NCBI GenBank assembly: GCA_036012725.1
Contig: DASCPW010000099.1
Location: 1-5,085, forward strand
Source of the DNA: GCA-2686765 sp036012725
GTDB taxonomy: Bacteria; Pseudomonadota; Alphaproteobacteria; Rhodospirillales; 2-02-FULL-58-16
DNA length: 5,085 nucleotides
Direction: 5' to 3'
In this document: positions 1 through 5,085 of the stretch, piece after piece
How the letters are laid out: each line of letters begins with the position of its first letter
How positions within the stretch are numbered: the stretch's first letter is position 1
Notes under the pieces: model-generated
The model's database searches: none
What the model was told of the DNA's origin: nothing
What the model saw: the letters and a program-made list of their open reading frames with translations, nothing else
Program-made: the position numbers and the translations under genes

Positions 1-323
1 CCTTCGGCAAGATTGTCATCGACGCCGTCACCTACTCCTCGGATGTCATTATTTACCCCGCCCGGGTGGATGCTTCCTGGCGGCGGAAGAAAGGCCACCG
101 CCTGGCCATGAACGACCTCTCTGGCGTTTGGCGGCAACACCCGGAGACCCTGATCATAGGCACGGGATGTCACGGCCGCATGGCGGTGCCGGAAGCGACC
201 CGAGAGGCCATCCTCGCCAAGAAGGTGGACTTGCGTGCCGTTACCACCGACGAGGCGGTTGTCATGTTTAACAAACTAGCGGCCATGGGGAAGGTAGTGG
301 CGGCTTTGCATCTCACCTGTTAA
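1..323 (+). CDS. Mth938-like domain protein (DUF498 family), 3' part only
   Basis: The reading frame is open from base 3 to a TAA at 321-323 and gives 106 residues; the start lies before the window, with perhaps 15-25 residues missing. Family hallmarks visible are an opening FGKIVIDAVTYSSDVIIYP, an IIGTG turn at visible residues 51-55 followed by GRM and VP-TREA, and the closing AALHLTC. This is the fold of archaeal Mth938 and of the mitochondrial complex I assembly factor NDUFAF3. The bacterial role is not established; in many alphaproteobacteria the gene lies beside secD/secF, which cannot be checked here. An internal GTG at 66 could be mistaken for a start, but the family match runs through it without a break, so the protein is longer. 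The family call is made from memory of the conserved motifs. The gene is separated from the downstream exporter by about 190 bases of palindromic repeat, so co-transcription is doubtful. Confidence 0.88.
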   Translation, partial: FGKIVIDAVTYSSDVIIYPARVDASWRRKKGHRLAMNDLSGVWRQHPETLIIGTGCHGRMAVPEATREAILAKKVDLRAVTTDEAVVMFNKLAAMGKVVAALHLTC

Positions 324-360
324 GAGTCCATCCAGGAAGCCAAAGCGCACCCCCGTGCCG

Positions 361-424
361 TTAGAGCAAATCCAGATCGATGAATTGCCAAAAGCGATTC
401 ATCAATCTGGAGAGTTTGCTCTAA
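361..424. repeat. Intergenic palindromic element, copy 1 (TTAGAGC...GCTCTAA)
   Basis: This is a 64-base imperfect palindrome. The outer arms 361-370 (TTAGAGCAAA) and 415-424 (TTTGCTCTAA) pair perfectly over 10 bases. After a 3-base bulge at 412-414, TCCAGAT 371-377 pairs with ATCTGGA 405-411. After one C/A mismatch, GATGAAT 379-385 pairs with ATTCATC 397-403, leaving an 11-base loop at 386-396. That makes 24 paired positions. It lies 38 bases after the stop of the Mth938-like gene. It has no run of T directly after the stem, so it is not a classical intrinsic terminator, although transcripts would fold strongly. Its ends match those of the next palindrome, which suggests a dispersed intergenic repeat (REP or MITE-like). 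Repetition elsewhere in the genome is inferred. Confidence 0.7.
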
Positions 425-434
425 GTTATTAAAG

Positions 435-501
435 TAGAGCGGATTCCGAGTGATTGATAGATCCCTTGGAAATGGGTTCGATCAATCTTAGATACGCTCT
501 A
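435..501. repeat. Intergenic palindromic element, copy 2 (TAGAGCG...CGCTCTA)
   Basis: This second imperfect palindrome starts 10 bases after the first one ends. The outer arms TAGAGCG 435-441 and CGCTCTA 495-501 pair fully. An asymmetric internal loop follows, then GATTGAT 452-458 pairs with ATCAATC 481-487, and GATCCC 460-465 pairs with GGGTTC 474-479 with one mismatch, leaving an 8-base loop at 466-473. Both arms resemble copy 1: left arms begin TAGAGC-R-R-AT-CC, and right arms share ATCAATCT before GCTCTA. The two are therefore probably diverged copies of one element. It ends 14 bases before the exporter start codon, so the promoter and 5' leader of that gene must lie in or upstream of the element. 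A regulatory effect is possible but not shown. Confidence 0.62.
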
Positions 502-515
502 GCGGACAAAAGACG

Positions 516-2444
516 ATGACAAGCAATAACTTGGGCTCGCCGGCGGCGGGCCCGCACGGTGACATCAAGACTCTCGGAACCCTGCTGCCCTACCTGTGGC
601 CCAAGGGCGAGGTGGAATTGCGCATCAGGGTGGTCGCCGCCATAGTGTTTCTGGTCATCGCCAAGGTCGCCAACGTCACCGTTCCTATTTTCTACAAATA
701 TGCCATCGATGCCCTCGACAGCGAAACGCAGGCGGTGATCGTGGTGCCAGTAGCCATGTTGGTCGCTTACGGCGTGGCGCGGGTCATGGCGATGGCTTTT
801 GGCGAGCTTCGTGATGCCGTCTTCGCCAAGGTCGCCCAGCGGGCCATCCGCGTGGCGGCGCTCAGGACCTTCCGCCATCTGCACCAGCTCAGCATGCGTT
901 TTCATCTCGACCGCAAGACTGGTGCCGTCAGCCGCGCCATTGATCGCGGCACCGAAGGTATCGAGTTTCTACTCAATTTCATGCTCTTCAACATCCTGCC
1001 GACCTTGTTCGAGATCTCCCTGGTTTGCGTCATCTTGTGGGTGCTGTTCGGCCCTAGTTTCGCCGCCGTCACCTTCTTCACCATCGCCTGCTACATCGCC
1101 TGGACCATGAAGCTAACCGAATGGCGCATCAAGTTCCGCCGCGCCATGAACGAGACCAACAACGACGCCAACACCAAGTCCGTGGATTCCTTGCTCAATT
1201 ACGAAACCGTCAAGTACTTCGGCAACGAAGCCCACGAGGCGCAGCGCTACGACACCGCGCTTAGGGGCTACGAGAGCGCCTCGGTAAAAAGTAAAACCTC
1301 GCTTGGCGTGCTCAATATTGGCCAAGCGACAATCATCTCGCTCGGCTTGGTTGCCATCATGCTGATGGCGGCCGCCGGCGTCGCCGGCGGCACCATGACC
1401 ATCGGCGACTTCGTTCTCGTTAATACTTACCTGATCCAGCTTTTTCTGCCCTTGAGCTTCCTCGGCTTTGTTTACCGGGAGATCAAGCGCTCTCTCACCG
1501 ACATGGAGAACATGTTCGCCCTTTTGCGGGAGAAAGCGGAGATCGAGGACGCCCCCGAGGCCGGGCCGCTTCAACTCGATGGCGCCCAGGTGACATTCGA
1601 GGGCGTTTCATTCGCCTACAATCCTCGGCGGAAGGTGCTGAAAGACGTCACCTTCACGGTCCCCGCCGGCAGGACCGTCGCCATCGTCGGAGCCAGCGGC
1701 TCCGGCAAATCGACCATCTCGCGCATTCTGTTTCGCTTCTACGACGTCGGCGCCGGGCATGTCCTTGTCGACGGCCAGGACATCCGCGGGGTGACGCAAG
1801 CATCCCTGCGCGCCGCCATCGGCATGGTCCCCCAGGATGCGGTGCTGTTCAACGATAGCATCTACTACAACATCGCCTACGGCCGCTCCGGGGCCAGCCC
1901 GGCGGAGATCGAAGAGGCGGCGAAGCTGGCCAGCATCCACGATTTCATCATGGCTCTTCCCGATGGCTATCAGAGCATTGTCGGCGAGCGCGGCCTGAAG
2001 CTCTCGGGCGGCGAAAAACAGCGCGTCGCCATTGCCCGCGCTATCCTGAAAAAACCCCGCATCTTGCTCTTCGACGAGGCAACATCGGCGTTGGATAGCC
2101 ACACCGAGAAGGAAATTCAGAAATCGCTCGCCAAGGTCTCGTCCGGCCGCACGACGCTGGTCATCGCCCACCGGCTATCGACGGTAGTGGACGCCGACGA
2201 GATCATCGTCCTCGATGCCGGCCGCGTCGTCGAACACGGAAGCCACGCCAAGCTCCTTGACCTCAATGGCCTTTATGCCGGAATGTGGGTGCGCCAGCAA
2301 GAAGCCGAGCAAGCGCGCCAGGTTTTGGTGAAAACGGGCGAGGCGGACAGGCCCGGCGACGGCGATGCGGAAGAGGACGCGGGAGAAACCGCGGATACCA
2401 TCAAGGACGGTGGTGTTTCCGGGGCGGCGGAGACCGCTGTATAG
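516..2444 (+). CDS. atm1: Atm1-type ABC exporter, fused permease and ATPase
   Basis: This 642-residue inner-membrane half-transporter works as a homodimer. The membrane domain spans about residues 35-335, with hydrophobic segments near 38-58, 73-95, 158-178, 180-198, 265-288 and 298-320. The ATPase domain shows an A-loop Tyr368, Walker A GASGSGKST 392-400, Q-loop Gln440, signature LSGGEKQ 496-502, Walker B ILLFDE 516-521, D-loop SALD 524-527 and switch His552. The stretches RHLHQLSMRFHLDRKTG and SLLNYETVKYFGNE are typical of the Atm1/ABCB7/HMT1 branch. R204, R208, N267 and Q270 seem to match, at a constant offset, glutathione-contacting residues of the Novosphingobium Atm1 structure (recalled, not aligned). 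The expected role is ATP-driven export of glutathione-linked sulfur or iron-sulfur precursors, or of metal-glutathione complexes. The final 40 or so residues are Gly/Asp/Glu-rich and probably disordered. The ATG at 516 has only a weak purine-rich leader (AAAAGA, 508-513), but it gives the family's usual length and N-terminus. A lipid A exporter (MsbA) is a less likely alternative. Confidence 0.93.
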   Translation: MTSNNLGSPAAGPHGDIKTLGTLLPYLWPKGEVELRIRVVAAIVFLVIAKVANVTVPIFYKYAIDALDSETQAVIVVPVAMLVAYGVARVMAMAFGELRDAVFAKVAQRAIRVAALRTFRHLHQLSMRFHLDRKTGAVSRAIDRGTEGIEFLLNFMLFNILPTLFEISLVCVILWVLFGPSFAAVTFFTIACYIAWTMKLTEWRIKFRRAMNETNNDANTKSVDSLLNYETVKYFGNEAHEAQRYDTALRGYESASVKSKTSLGVLNIGQATIISLGLVAIMLMAAAGVAGGTMTIGDFVLVNTYLIQLFLPLSFLGFVYREIKRSLTDMENMFALLREKAEIEDAPEAGPLQLDGAQVTFEGVSFAYNPRRKVLKDVTFTVPAGRTVAIVGASGSGKSTISRILFRFYDVGAGHVLVDGQDIRGVTQASLRAAIGMVPQDAVLFNDSIYYNIAYGRSGASPAEIEEAAKLASIHDFIMALPDGYQSIVGERGLKLSGGEKQRVAIARAILKKPRILLFDEATSALDSHTEKEIQKSLAKVSSGRTTLVIAHRLSTVVDADEIIVLDAGRVVEHGSHAKLLDLNGLYAGMWVRQQEAEQARQVLVKTGEADRPGDGDAEEDAGETADTIKDGGVSGAAETAV

Positions 2445-2456
2445 GACATTTCAGGT

Positions 2457-3596
2457 TTAGCCGGCGGCAACCCGCCGCCCCGCCTTGGCCGCCGCCTCCT
2501 GGCGCATGATCCAGCCGCCACCCAAGAGACTTTCGCCGTCATAAAAAACGCAAGCCTGGCCGGCGGCGACAGCGGCGAAGGGCTCATCAAGAATGACCTC
2601 GGCGGCACTGCCGTCGCAGACAAGAATGGCCGGCACCGCCGCCATCGCCGAGCGCAGCTTGACGGAAACGCGAAGCTGTCGCGTCGGCGGCTCCCCGGAT
2701 CCCAGCCAGTTGACGCCGCGTAAATTGACGTGGTCCCTGAGCAGTGCCCGTCTGGGCCCGACCACGACCCGCGCCGTCGCTGGCTCCAGGCGGATGACGT
2801 AGAGAGGCCTAGGCGCCGAAACCCCAAGCCCCCGTCGCTGGCCGATGGTGAAATTAACGATGCCCAGGTGGCGGCCCAAAACCCGGCCTTCGAGATCGAC
2901 GATGTCGCCGGGATGGCGAGCCTCGGGACGCATCTTCTCGACAACGCCGACGTAGTTGCCTTCGGAGACGAAGCAGATATCCTGGCTATCGGGCTTGGCA
3001 GCGACGGAGAGATGGAAGCGACACGCCAGTTCACGGACCCGATCCTTGGCCAGATCGCCAAGGGGGAAGCGCAGAAATTCAAGCTGCCGGTGCGTCGTGG
3101 CGAAGAGAAAATAACTTTGATCACGGCTCTCATCGGCACCGCGGAGCAGTTCCGCGCCGTCCGGACCCATCCTGCGCCGAACGTAGTGGCCGGTGGCCAG
3201 GGCATCGGCGCCTAGCCCCCTGGCGGTCCGCAAAAGATAGTCGAACTTGACCGTCTCGTTGCAGCGAACACAGGGGATAGGGGTTTCACCCCGAAGGTAG
3301 GATTCGGCGAAATCGTCAATCACCGATGCCCGGAATTTATCTTCGTAGTCGAGAACGTAATGGGGGATACGCAGGGCATCGGCGACGCGCCTAGCGTCAT
3401 GGATGTCCTGGCCGGCGCAGCATGAGCCCGTCTTCGCCACCGCTTGCCCGTGGTCGTAAAGCTGCAGGGTGACGCCAATGACGTCATAGCCTTCGCCGGT
3501 AAGAAGCGCGGCCGTCGCCGAACTGTCGACGCCGCCGGACATGGCGACGACGACTCGGGTCTTGGAAGGTGCTTTGTCTATGCCTAAGCTGTTCAT
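2457..3596 (-). CDS. mnmA: tRNA-specific 2-thiouridylase MnmA
   Basis: This 379-residue cytoplasmic enzyme adenylates and thiolates C2 of wobble uridine 34 in tRNA-Lys, -Glu and -Gln, with sulfur relayed from a cysteine desulfurase. The N-terminal ATP-pyrophosphatase domain has the PP-loop SGGVDSS at residues 20-26, then GSCC at 57-60, ATGHY at 134-138 and SRDQSYFL at 157-164. The two catalytic cysteines are visible: Cys109 in PCVRCN and Cys208 in DSQDICFV. The central domain contains FTIGQRRGLGV, and a C-terminal beta-barrel region follows. All key residues are present and the length is normal. The frame is open upstream to 3758, but that stretch overlaps trpF and has no family character. 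The ATG at 3596 sits just before the PP-loop strand and leaves 16 bases after the trpF stop. Its ribosome binding site is poor (AGAG about 14 bases upstream), so translation may be coupled to trpF. The 3' end faces the Atm1 gene across 12 bases. Confidence 0.96.
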   Translation of the reverse strand: MNSLGIDKAPSKTRVVVAMSGGVDSSATAALLTGEGYDVIGVTLQLYDHGQAVAKTGSCCAGQDIHDARRVADALRIPHYVLDYEDKFRASVIDDFAESYLRGETPIPCVRCNETVKFDYLLRTARGLGADALATGHYVRRRMGPDGAELLRGADESRDQSYFLFATTHRQLEFLRFPLGDLAKDRVRELACRFHLSVAAKPDSQDICFVSEGNYVGVVEKMRPEARHPGDIVDLEGRVLGRHLGIVNFTIGQRRGLGVSAPRPLYVIRLEPATARVVVGPRRALLRDHVNLRGVNWLGSGEPPTRQLRVSVKLRSAMAAVPAILVCDGSAAEVILDEPFAAVAAGQACVFYDGESLLGGGWIMRQEAAAKAGRRVAAG

Positions 3597-3612
3597 GTAA
3601 TAATTTAGGTCT

Positions 3613-4257
3613 CTAAAGACTCTTCGCGGCCCGCAAAAAAGTGCTGATTTTTTCCGCGCTTTTAACCCCCGGTTGGTCTTCGACGCCGGACGAAACGTCA
3701 ACAGCGGCGGCGCCGCTGATATGGACAGCGGCGGCCAGGTTGCCGGCATCAATGCCACCGGCCAGCAACCATGGCAGCCGCCAGCTTTTTACGCCGTTGA
3801 TCAACCGCCAGTCGAAAACAAAGGCGTTACCGCCGGGCCGGGCGGCGCCTTCGGGTGGTTTGGCGTCAAACAGCAGCAGATCGGCGACATCCTCAAAGGT
3901 CCGTGCTTTTTCGATATCATCCGGCCCCGAAACGGCGATCGCCTTGATTATGCCGAGACCGAATTGGTCCTTGATATCCCTGACCCGTCGAGGCTGTTCA
4001 TTACCGTGAAGTTGCAGGAAATCCAGTGGTGCCCGGGAAAGAATCGTCCGCAAGGCCTGGTCATCGGCATCGACCACCAGCCCTACTTTGGCGATGCCTT
4101 CGGGAACGGCGGCGGCAAGCTTGCTGGTCTCGTCCGGCGTCACGCAACGCGGAGAAGGCGGGAAAAAGACAAAACCGAGATAAGCAGCGCCGCCATCAAC
4201 GGCCGCGGCCACCGCCTGGGCCGTCCCGAGGCCGCAAATCTTGACATCAACCGGCAT
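3613..4257 (-). CDS. trpF: Phosphoribosylanthranilate isomerase TrpF
   Basis: This 214-residue TIM-barrel enzyme converts N-(5-phosphoribosyl)anthranilate to CdRP in tryptophan synthesis. It shows VKICGL with catalytic base Cys8, LGFVFFPPSPR at 27-37, LQLHG at 81-85, catalytic acid Asp131 in LLLFDAKPP, GGNAFVFDW at 142-150, LAGGID at 165-170 and the phosphate-binding VDVSSGVE at 186-193. Length and residues are normal for a stand-alone enzyme. The start is ATG 4257: a perfect AGGAGG lies six bases upstream, and the only longer start is a TTG at 4287 that would put the AGGAGG inside the gene. It is first in an apparent two-gene unit with mnmA (16-base gap). In many bacteria trpB and trpA follow trpF; here they do not. 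It is divergent from pyrF. Confidence 0.96.
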   Translation of the reverse strand: MPVDVKICGLGTAQAVAAAVDGGAAYLGFVFFPPSPRCVTPDETSKLAAAVPEGIAKVGLVVDADDQALRTILSRAPLDFLQLHGNEQPRRVRDIKDQFGLGIIKAIAVSGPDDIEKARTFEDVADLLLFDAKPPEGAARPGGNAFVFDWRLINGVKSWRLPWLLAGGIDAGNLAAAVHISGAAAVDVSSGVEDQPGVKSAEKISTFLRAAKSL

Positions 4258-4263
4258 TGGCGA

Positions 4264-4269
4264 CCTCCT
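4264..4269 (-). promoter_or_regulatory. Strong Shine-Dalgarno site of trpF
   Basis: The minus strand reads AGGAGG here, six bases before the ATG at 4257. This is the best ribosome binding site in the window and decides the trpF start over the upstream in-frame TTG at 4287. Confidence 0.85.
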
Positions 4270-4357
4270 CGGCGGCGCTAAAACCAAAAAAGCAAAATCG
4301 AGGCATCCAAGACATTCTCACATGCCCGCCCCGGAAAGAAATAAACTTTGATAGATT

Positions 4358-4369
4358 TCCATATATGGA
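4358..4369. promoter_or_regulatory. Perfect 12-base palindrome, possible operator
   Basis: The sequence TCCATATATGGA reads the same on both strands. It lies centrally in the AT-rich part of the divergent region, 66 bases before the pyrF start codon and 101 bases before the trpF start codon. That position would suit a dimeric repressor or activator acting on either promoter. No known operator was recognised, and a palindrome of this length can occur by chance in AT-rich DNA. Confidence 0.3.
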
Positions 4370-4386
4370 TTAGGTCATACACTCAA
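4358..4386 (-). promoter_or_regulatory. Candidate sigma70-type promoter for trpF-mnmA
   Basis: On the minus strand, TTGAGT (4386-4381) is followed by 17 bases and TATGGA (4363-4358). The -35 matches TTGACA at four of six positions and the -10 matches TATAAT at three of six. It would give a trpF leader of roughly 90 bases and overlaps half of the 12-base palindrome. The match is weak and serves only as a pointer. Confidence 0.2.
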
Positions 4387-4434
4387 TATTTTGTGGAATG
4401 CCACTAGCCTATCCCGGAACATTTCGGCCCATCC

Positions 4435-5085
4435 ATGTCCAAAACACACGGTTTTCTTTCTAAAAAGCCCATCCCGGTTCGTGAGAGGCTGATTCTTGCC
4501 CTCGACATGCCTGGTGCCGAAGAGGCGGAACGCTTGGTCGATGAATTGGGCGAAAGCGTCCTCTTTTACAAACTTGGCCTCGAACTCTTCATGGCCGGGG
4601 AATACTTTGACCTGATCGAGCGGCTGAACAACAAAGGAAAGAAAGTATTTGTCGATCTGAAATTCTTTGACATTCCGGAAACGGTTGCCTCCGCAGTCAA
4701 GCAGCTTGGGGGGAAAAAAGGAGTGTCGTTTGCTACCGTTCATGGAAACGACCCTATGTTGGAAGCGGCTTGCCGAGAAAAGAAAGCCATCAAGATTTTT
4801 GCCGTTACCGTTCTTACAAGCCTCGGCCAACAGGATCTCGATGATCTTGGATTTAAAACAGACGCACAGACGCTTGTTTTATCCCGAGCCCGGCGGGCGA
4901 TCGAAATAGGCTGTGACGGCGTGATTTCATCCGGCCAGGAGGCAAGCCAGCTTCGGCATGATCTAGGGGGAAAATTTTTGATTGTCGTTCCCGGCATTCG
5001 GCCCGTCAAAAATCGGCCGGATGATGATCAAAAACGGACTGTCGATGTGGAAAAGGCATTTCTCAACGGAGCCGACTACATCGTG
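4435..5085 (+). CDS. pyrF: Orotidine 5'-phosphate decarboxylase PyrF, 3' end cut by window
   Basis: The frame is open from ATG 4435 to the window edge, giving 217 residues; an in-frame TAG at 4405 limits the start. The enzyme decarboxylates OMP to UMP, the last step of pyrimidine synthesis. Visible are ILALD at residues 20-24, FYKLG with Lys46 at 44-48, the catalytic DLKFFD motif 74-79 (Asp74, Lys76, Asp79), TVHGND at 101-106, AVTVLTS at 123-129 and the VPGIRP phosphate loop at 185-190. The sequence ends at GADYIV, just before the expected VGR-P/I segment, so about 20-35 residues are missing. The first 18 residues (MSKTHGFLSKK...) form an extension before the barrel. There is no clear Shine-Dalgarno site. 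GC is about 50% by hand count, lower than the neighbours, with many AAA, TTT and CTT codons. The style resembles gammaproteobacterial PyrF as I remember it, so transfer is possible. Confidence 0.95.
   Translation, partial: MSKTHGFLSKKPIPVRERLILALDMPGAEEAERLVDELGESVLFYKLGLELFMAGEYFDLIERLNNKGKKVFVDLKFFDIPETVASAVKQLGGKKGVSFATVHGNDPMLEAACREKKAIKIFAVTVLTSLGQQDLDDLGFKTDAQTLVLSRARRAIEIGCDGVISSGQEASQLRHDLGGKFLIVVPGIRPVKNRPDDDQKRTVDVEKAFLNGADYIV

Larger units (their letters stand above)
4258..4434. other. Divergent trpF/pyrF intergenic region
   Basis: These 177 bases separate two outward-reading genes and must carry both promoters. The part from about 4335 to 4400 is clearly AT-rich compared with the flanking high-GC coding sequence. 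It holds the 12-base palindrome at 4358-4369 and a candidate minus-strand promoter at 4358-4386. A good -35-like TTGATA at 4348-4353 points toward pyrF, but no convincing -10 box follows at the right distance. No riboswitch or convincing attenuator was recognised. Confidence 0.75.

Noticed and set aside
361..424. First palindrome as an intrinsic terminator of the Mth938-like gene
   Set aside because: The stem is long and AT-containing with a bulge, and no run of T follows, so it fits a dispersed repeat better than a terminator.
454..462. The 9-base string TTGATAGAT occurs here and again at 4348-4356, upstream of both atm1 and pyrF
   Set aside because: One shared 9-mer in two AT-rich non-coding stretches is weak; the first copy is part of a palindromic repeat arm and the second has no paired arm.
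429..905. A 158-codon minus-strand frame covering the second palindrome and the exporter start
   Set aside because: It is antisense to a clear ABC exporter, rich in His/Arg/Asp as expected of a shadow, and shows no family motif.
1608..2171. A 187-codon minus-strand frame opposite the exporter ATPase domain
   Set aside because: It lies wholly antisense to the Walker A to H-loop region, where the plus-strand coding is certain.
2463..2479. GC-rich hairpin (GGCGGC / GCCGCC) as terminator for the convergent genes
   Set aside because: It lies inside the end of mnmA, has no T run on either strand, and is a likely by-product of GC-rich codons.
2273..3205. A 310-codon open frame on the minus strand in another frame across mnmA
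   Set aside because: It overlaps mnmA, whose motifs are unmistakable; its Ser/Pro/Arg-rich, low-complexity translation is typical of a shadow frame in GC-rich DNA.
3597..3758. N-terminal extension of mnmA to an upstream start at 3758
   Set aside because: The extension overlaps trpF in a different frame, has no MnmA similarity, and would add 54 residues before a normal N-terminus.
3673..4281. A 202-codon plus-strand frame opposite trpF
   Set aside because: It is antisense to trpF with its complete catalytic set and has no recognisable protein family character.
4375..4830. A 151-codon minus-strand frame opposite pyrF
   Set aside because: The plus strand carries the PyrF catalytic motifs here, so the minus frame is a shadow.

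Overview
The window looks like a piece of a GC-rich proteobacterial chromosome, most likely an alphaproteobacterium of the Rhodospirillales type. The pointers are an Mth938-family gene close to an Atm1-type ABC exporter, the sequence character of MnmA and TrpF, and paired intergenic palindromes ending in TAGAGC/GCTCTA. This placement comes from remembered family features, not from a search. No phage, IS transposase, CRISPR array, rRNA or tRNA was seen. Four genes are high in GC (hand spot counts of 60-base blocks in mnmA run from 52 to 80%). The last gene, pyrF, is clearly lower (303 of 600 bases counted, about 50%).

Layout: (1) positions 1-323, plus strand, the 3' end of an Mth938-like (DUF498/NDUFAF3-like) gene. 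(2) 324-515, a non-coding stretch with two tandem, related, imperfect palindromes that end just before the next gene. (3) 516-2444, plus strand, a complete Atm1-type ABC exporter with its membrane and nucleotide-binding domains fused. (4) 2457-3596, minus strand, complete mnmA (tRNA 2-thiouridylase), convergent with the exporter across only 12 bases. (5) 3613-4257, minus strand, complete trpF, 16 bases upstream of mnmA and probably co-transcribed with it. (6) 4258-4434, an AT-rich divergent promoter region with a perfect 12-base palindrome. (7) 4435 to the window end, plus strand, pyrF, cut off by the edge shortly before its C-terminal phosphate-binding segment.

The genes are mostly housekeeping. 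Atm1 exports a glutathione-linked sulfur or iron-sulfur related compound, or metal-glutathione conjugates. MnmA uses relayed persulfide sulfur to thiolate wobble U34 of some tRNAs. TrpF performs the third step of tryptophan synthesis from chorismate. PyrF performs the last step of UMP synthesis. A loose sulfur theme links Atm1 and MnmA, but their convergent layout gives no evidence of co-regulation. TrpF and PyrF are commonly neighbours in alphaproteobacteria. Here they are divergent, and pyrF differs in composition and in sequence style, so it may have been replaced or rearranged. I found no convincing new biological system; the points most worth a second look are the tandem palindromes and the pyrF/trpF/mnmA arrangement.
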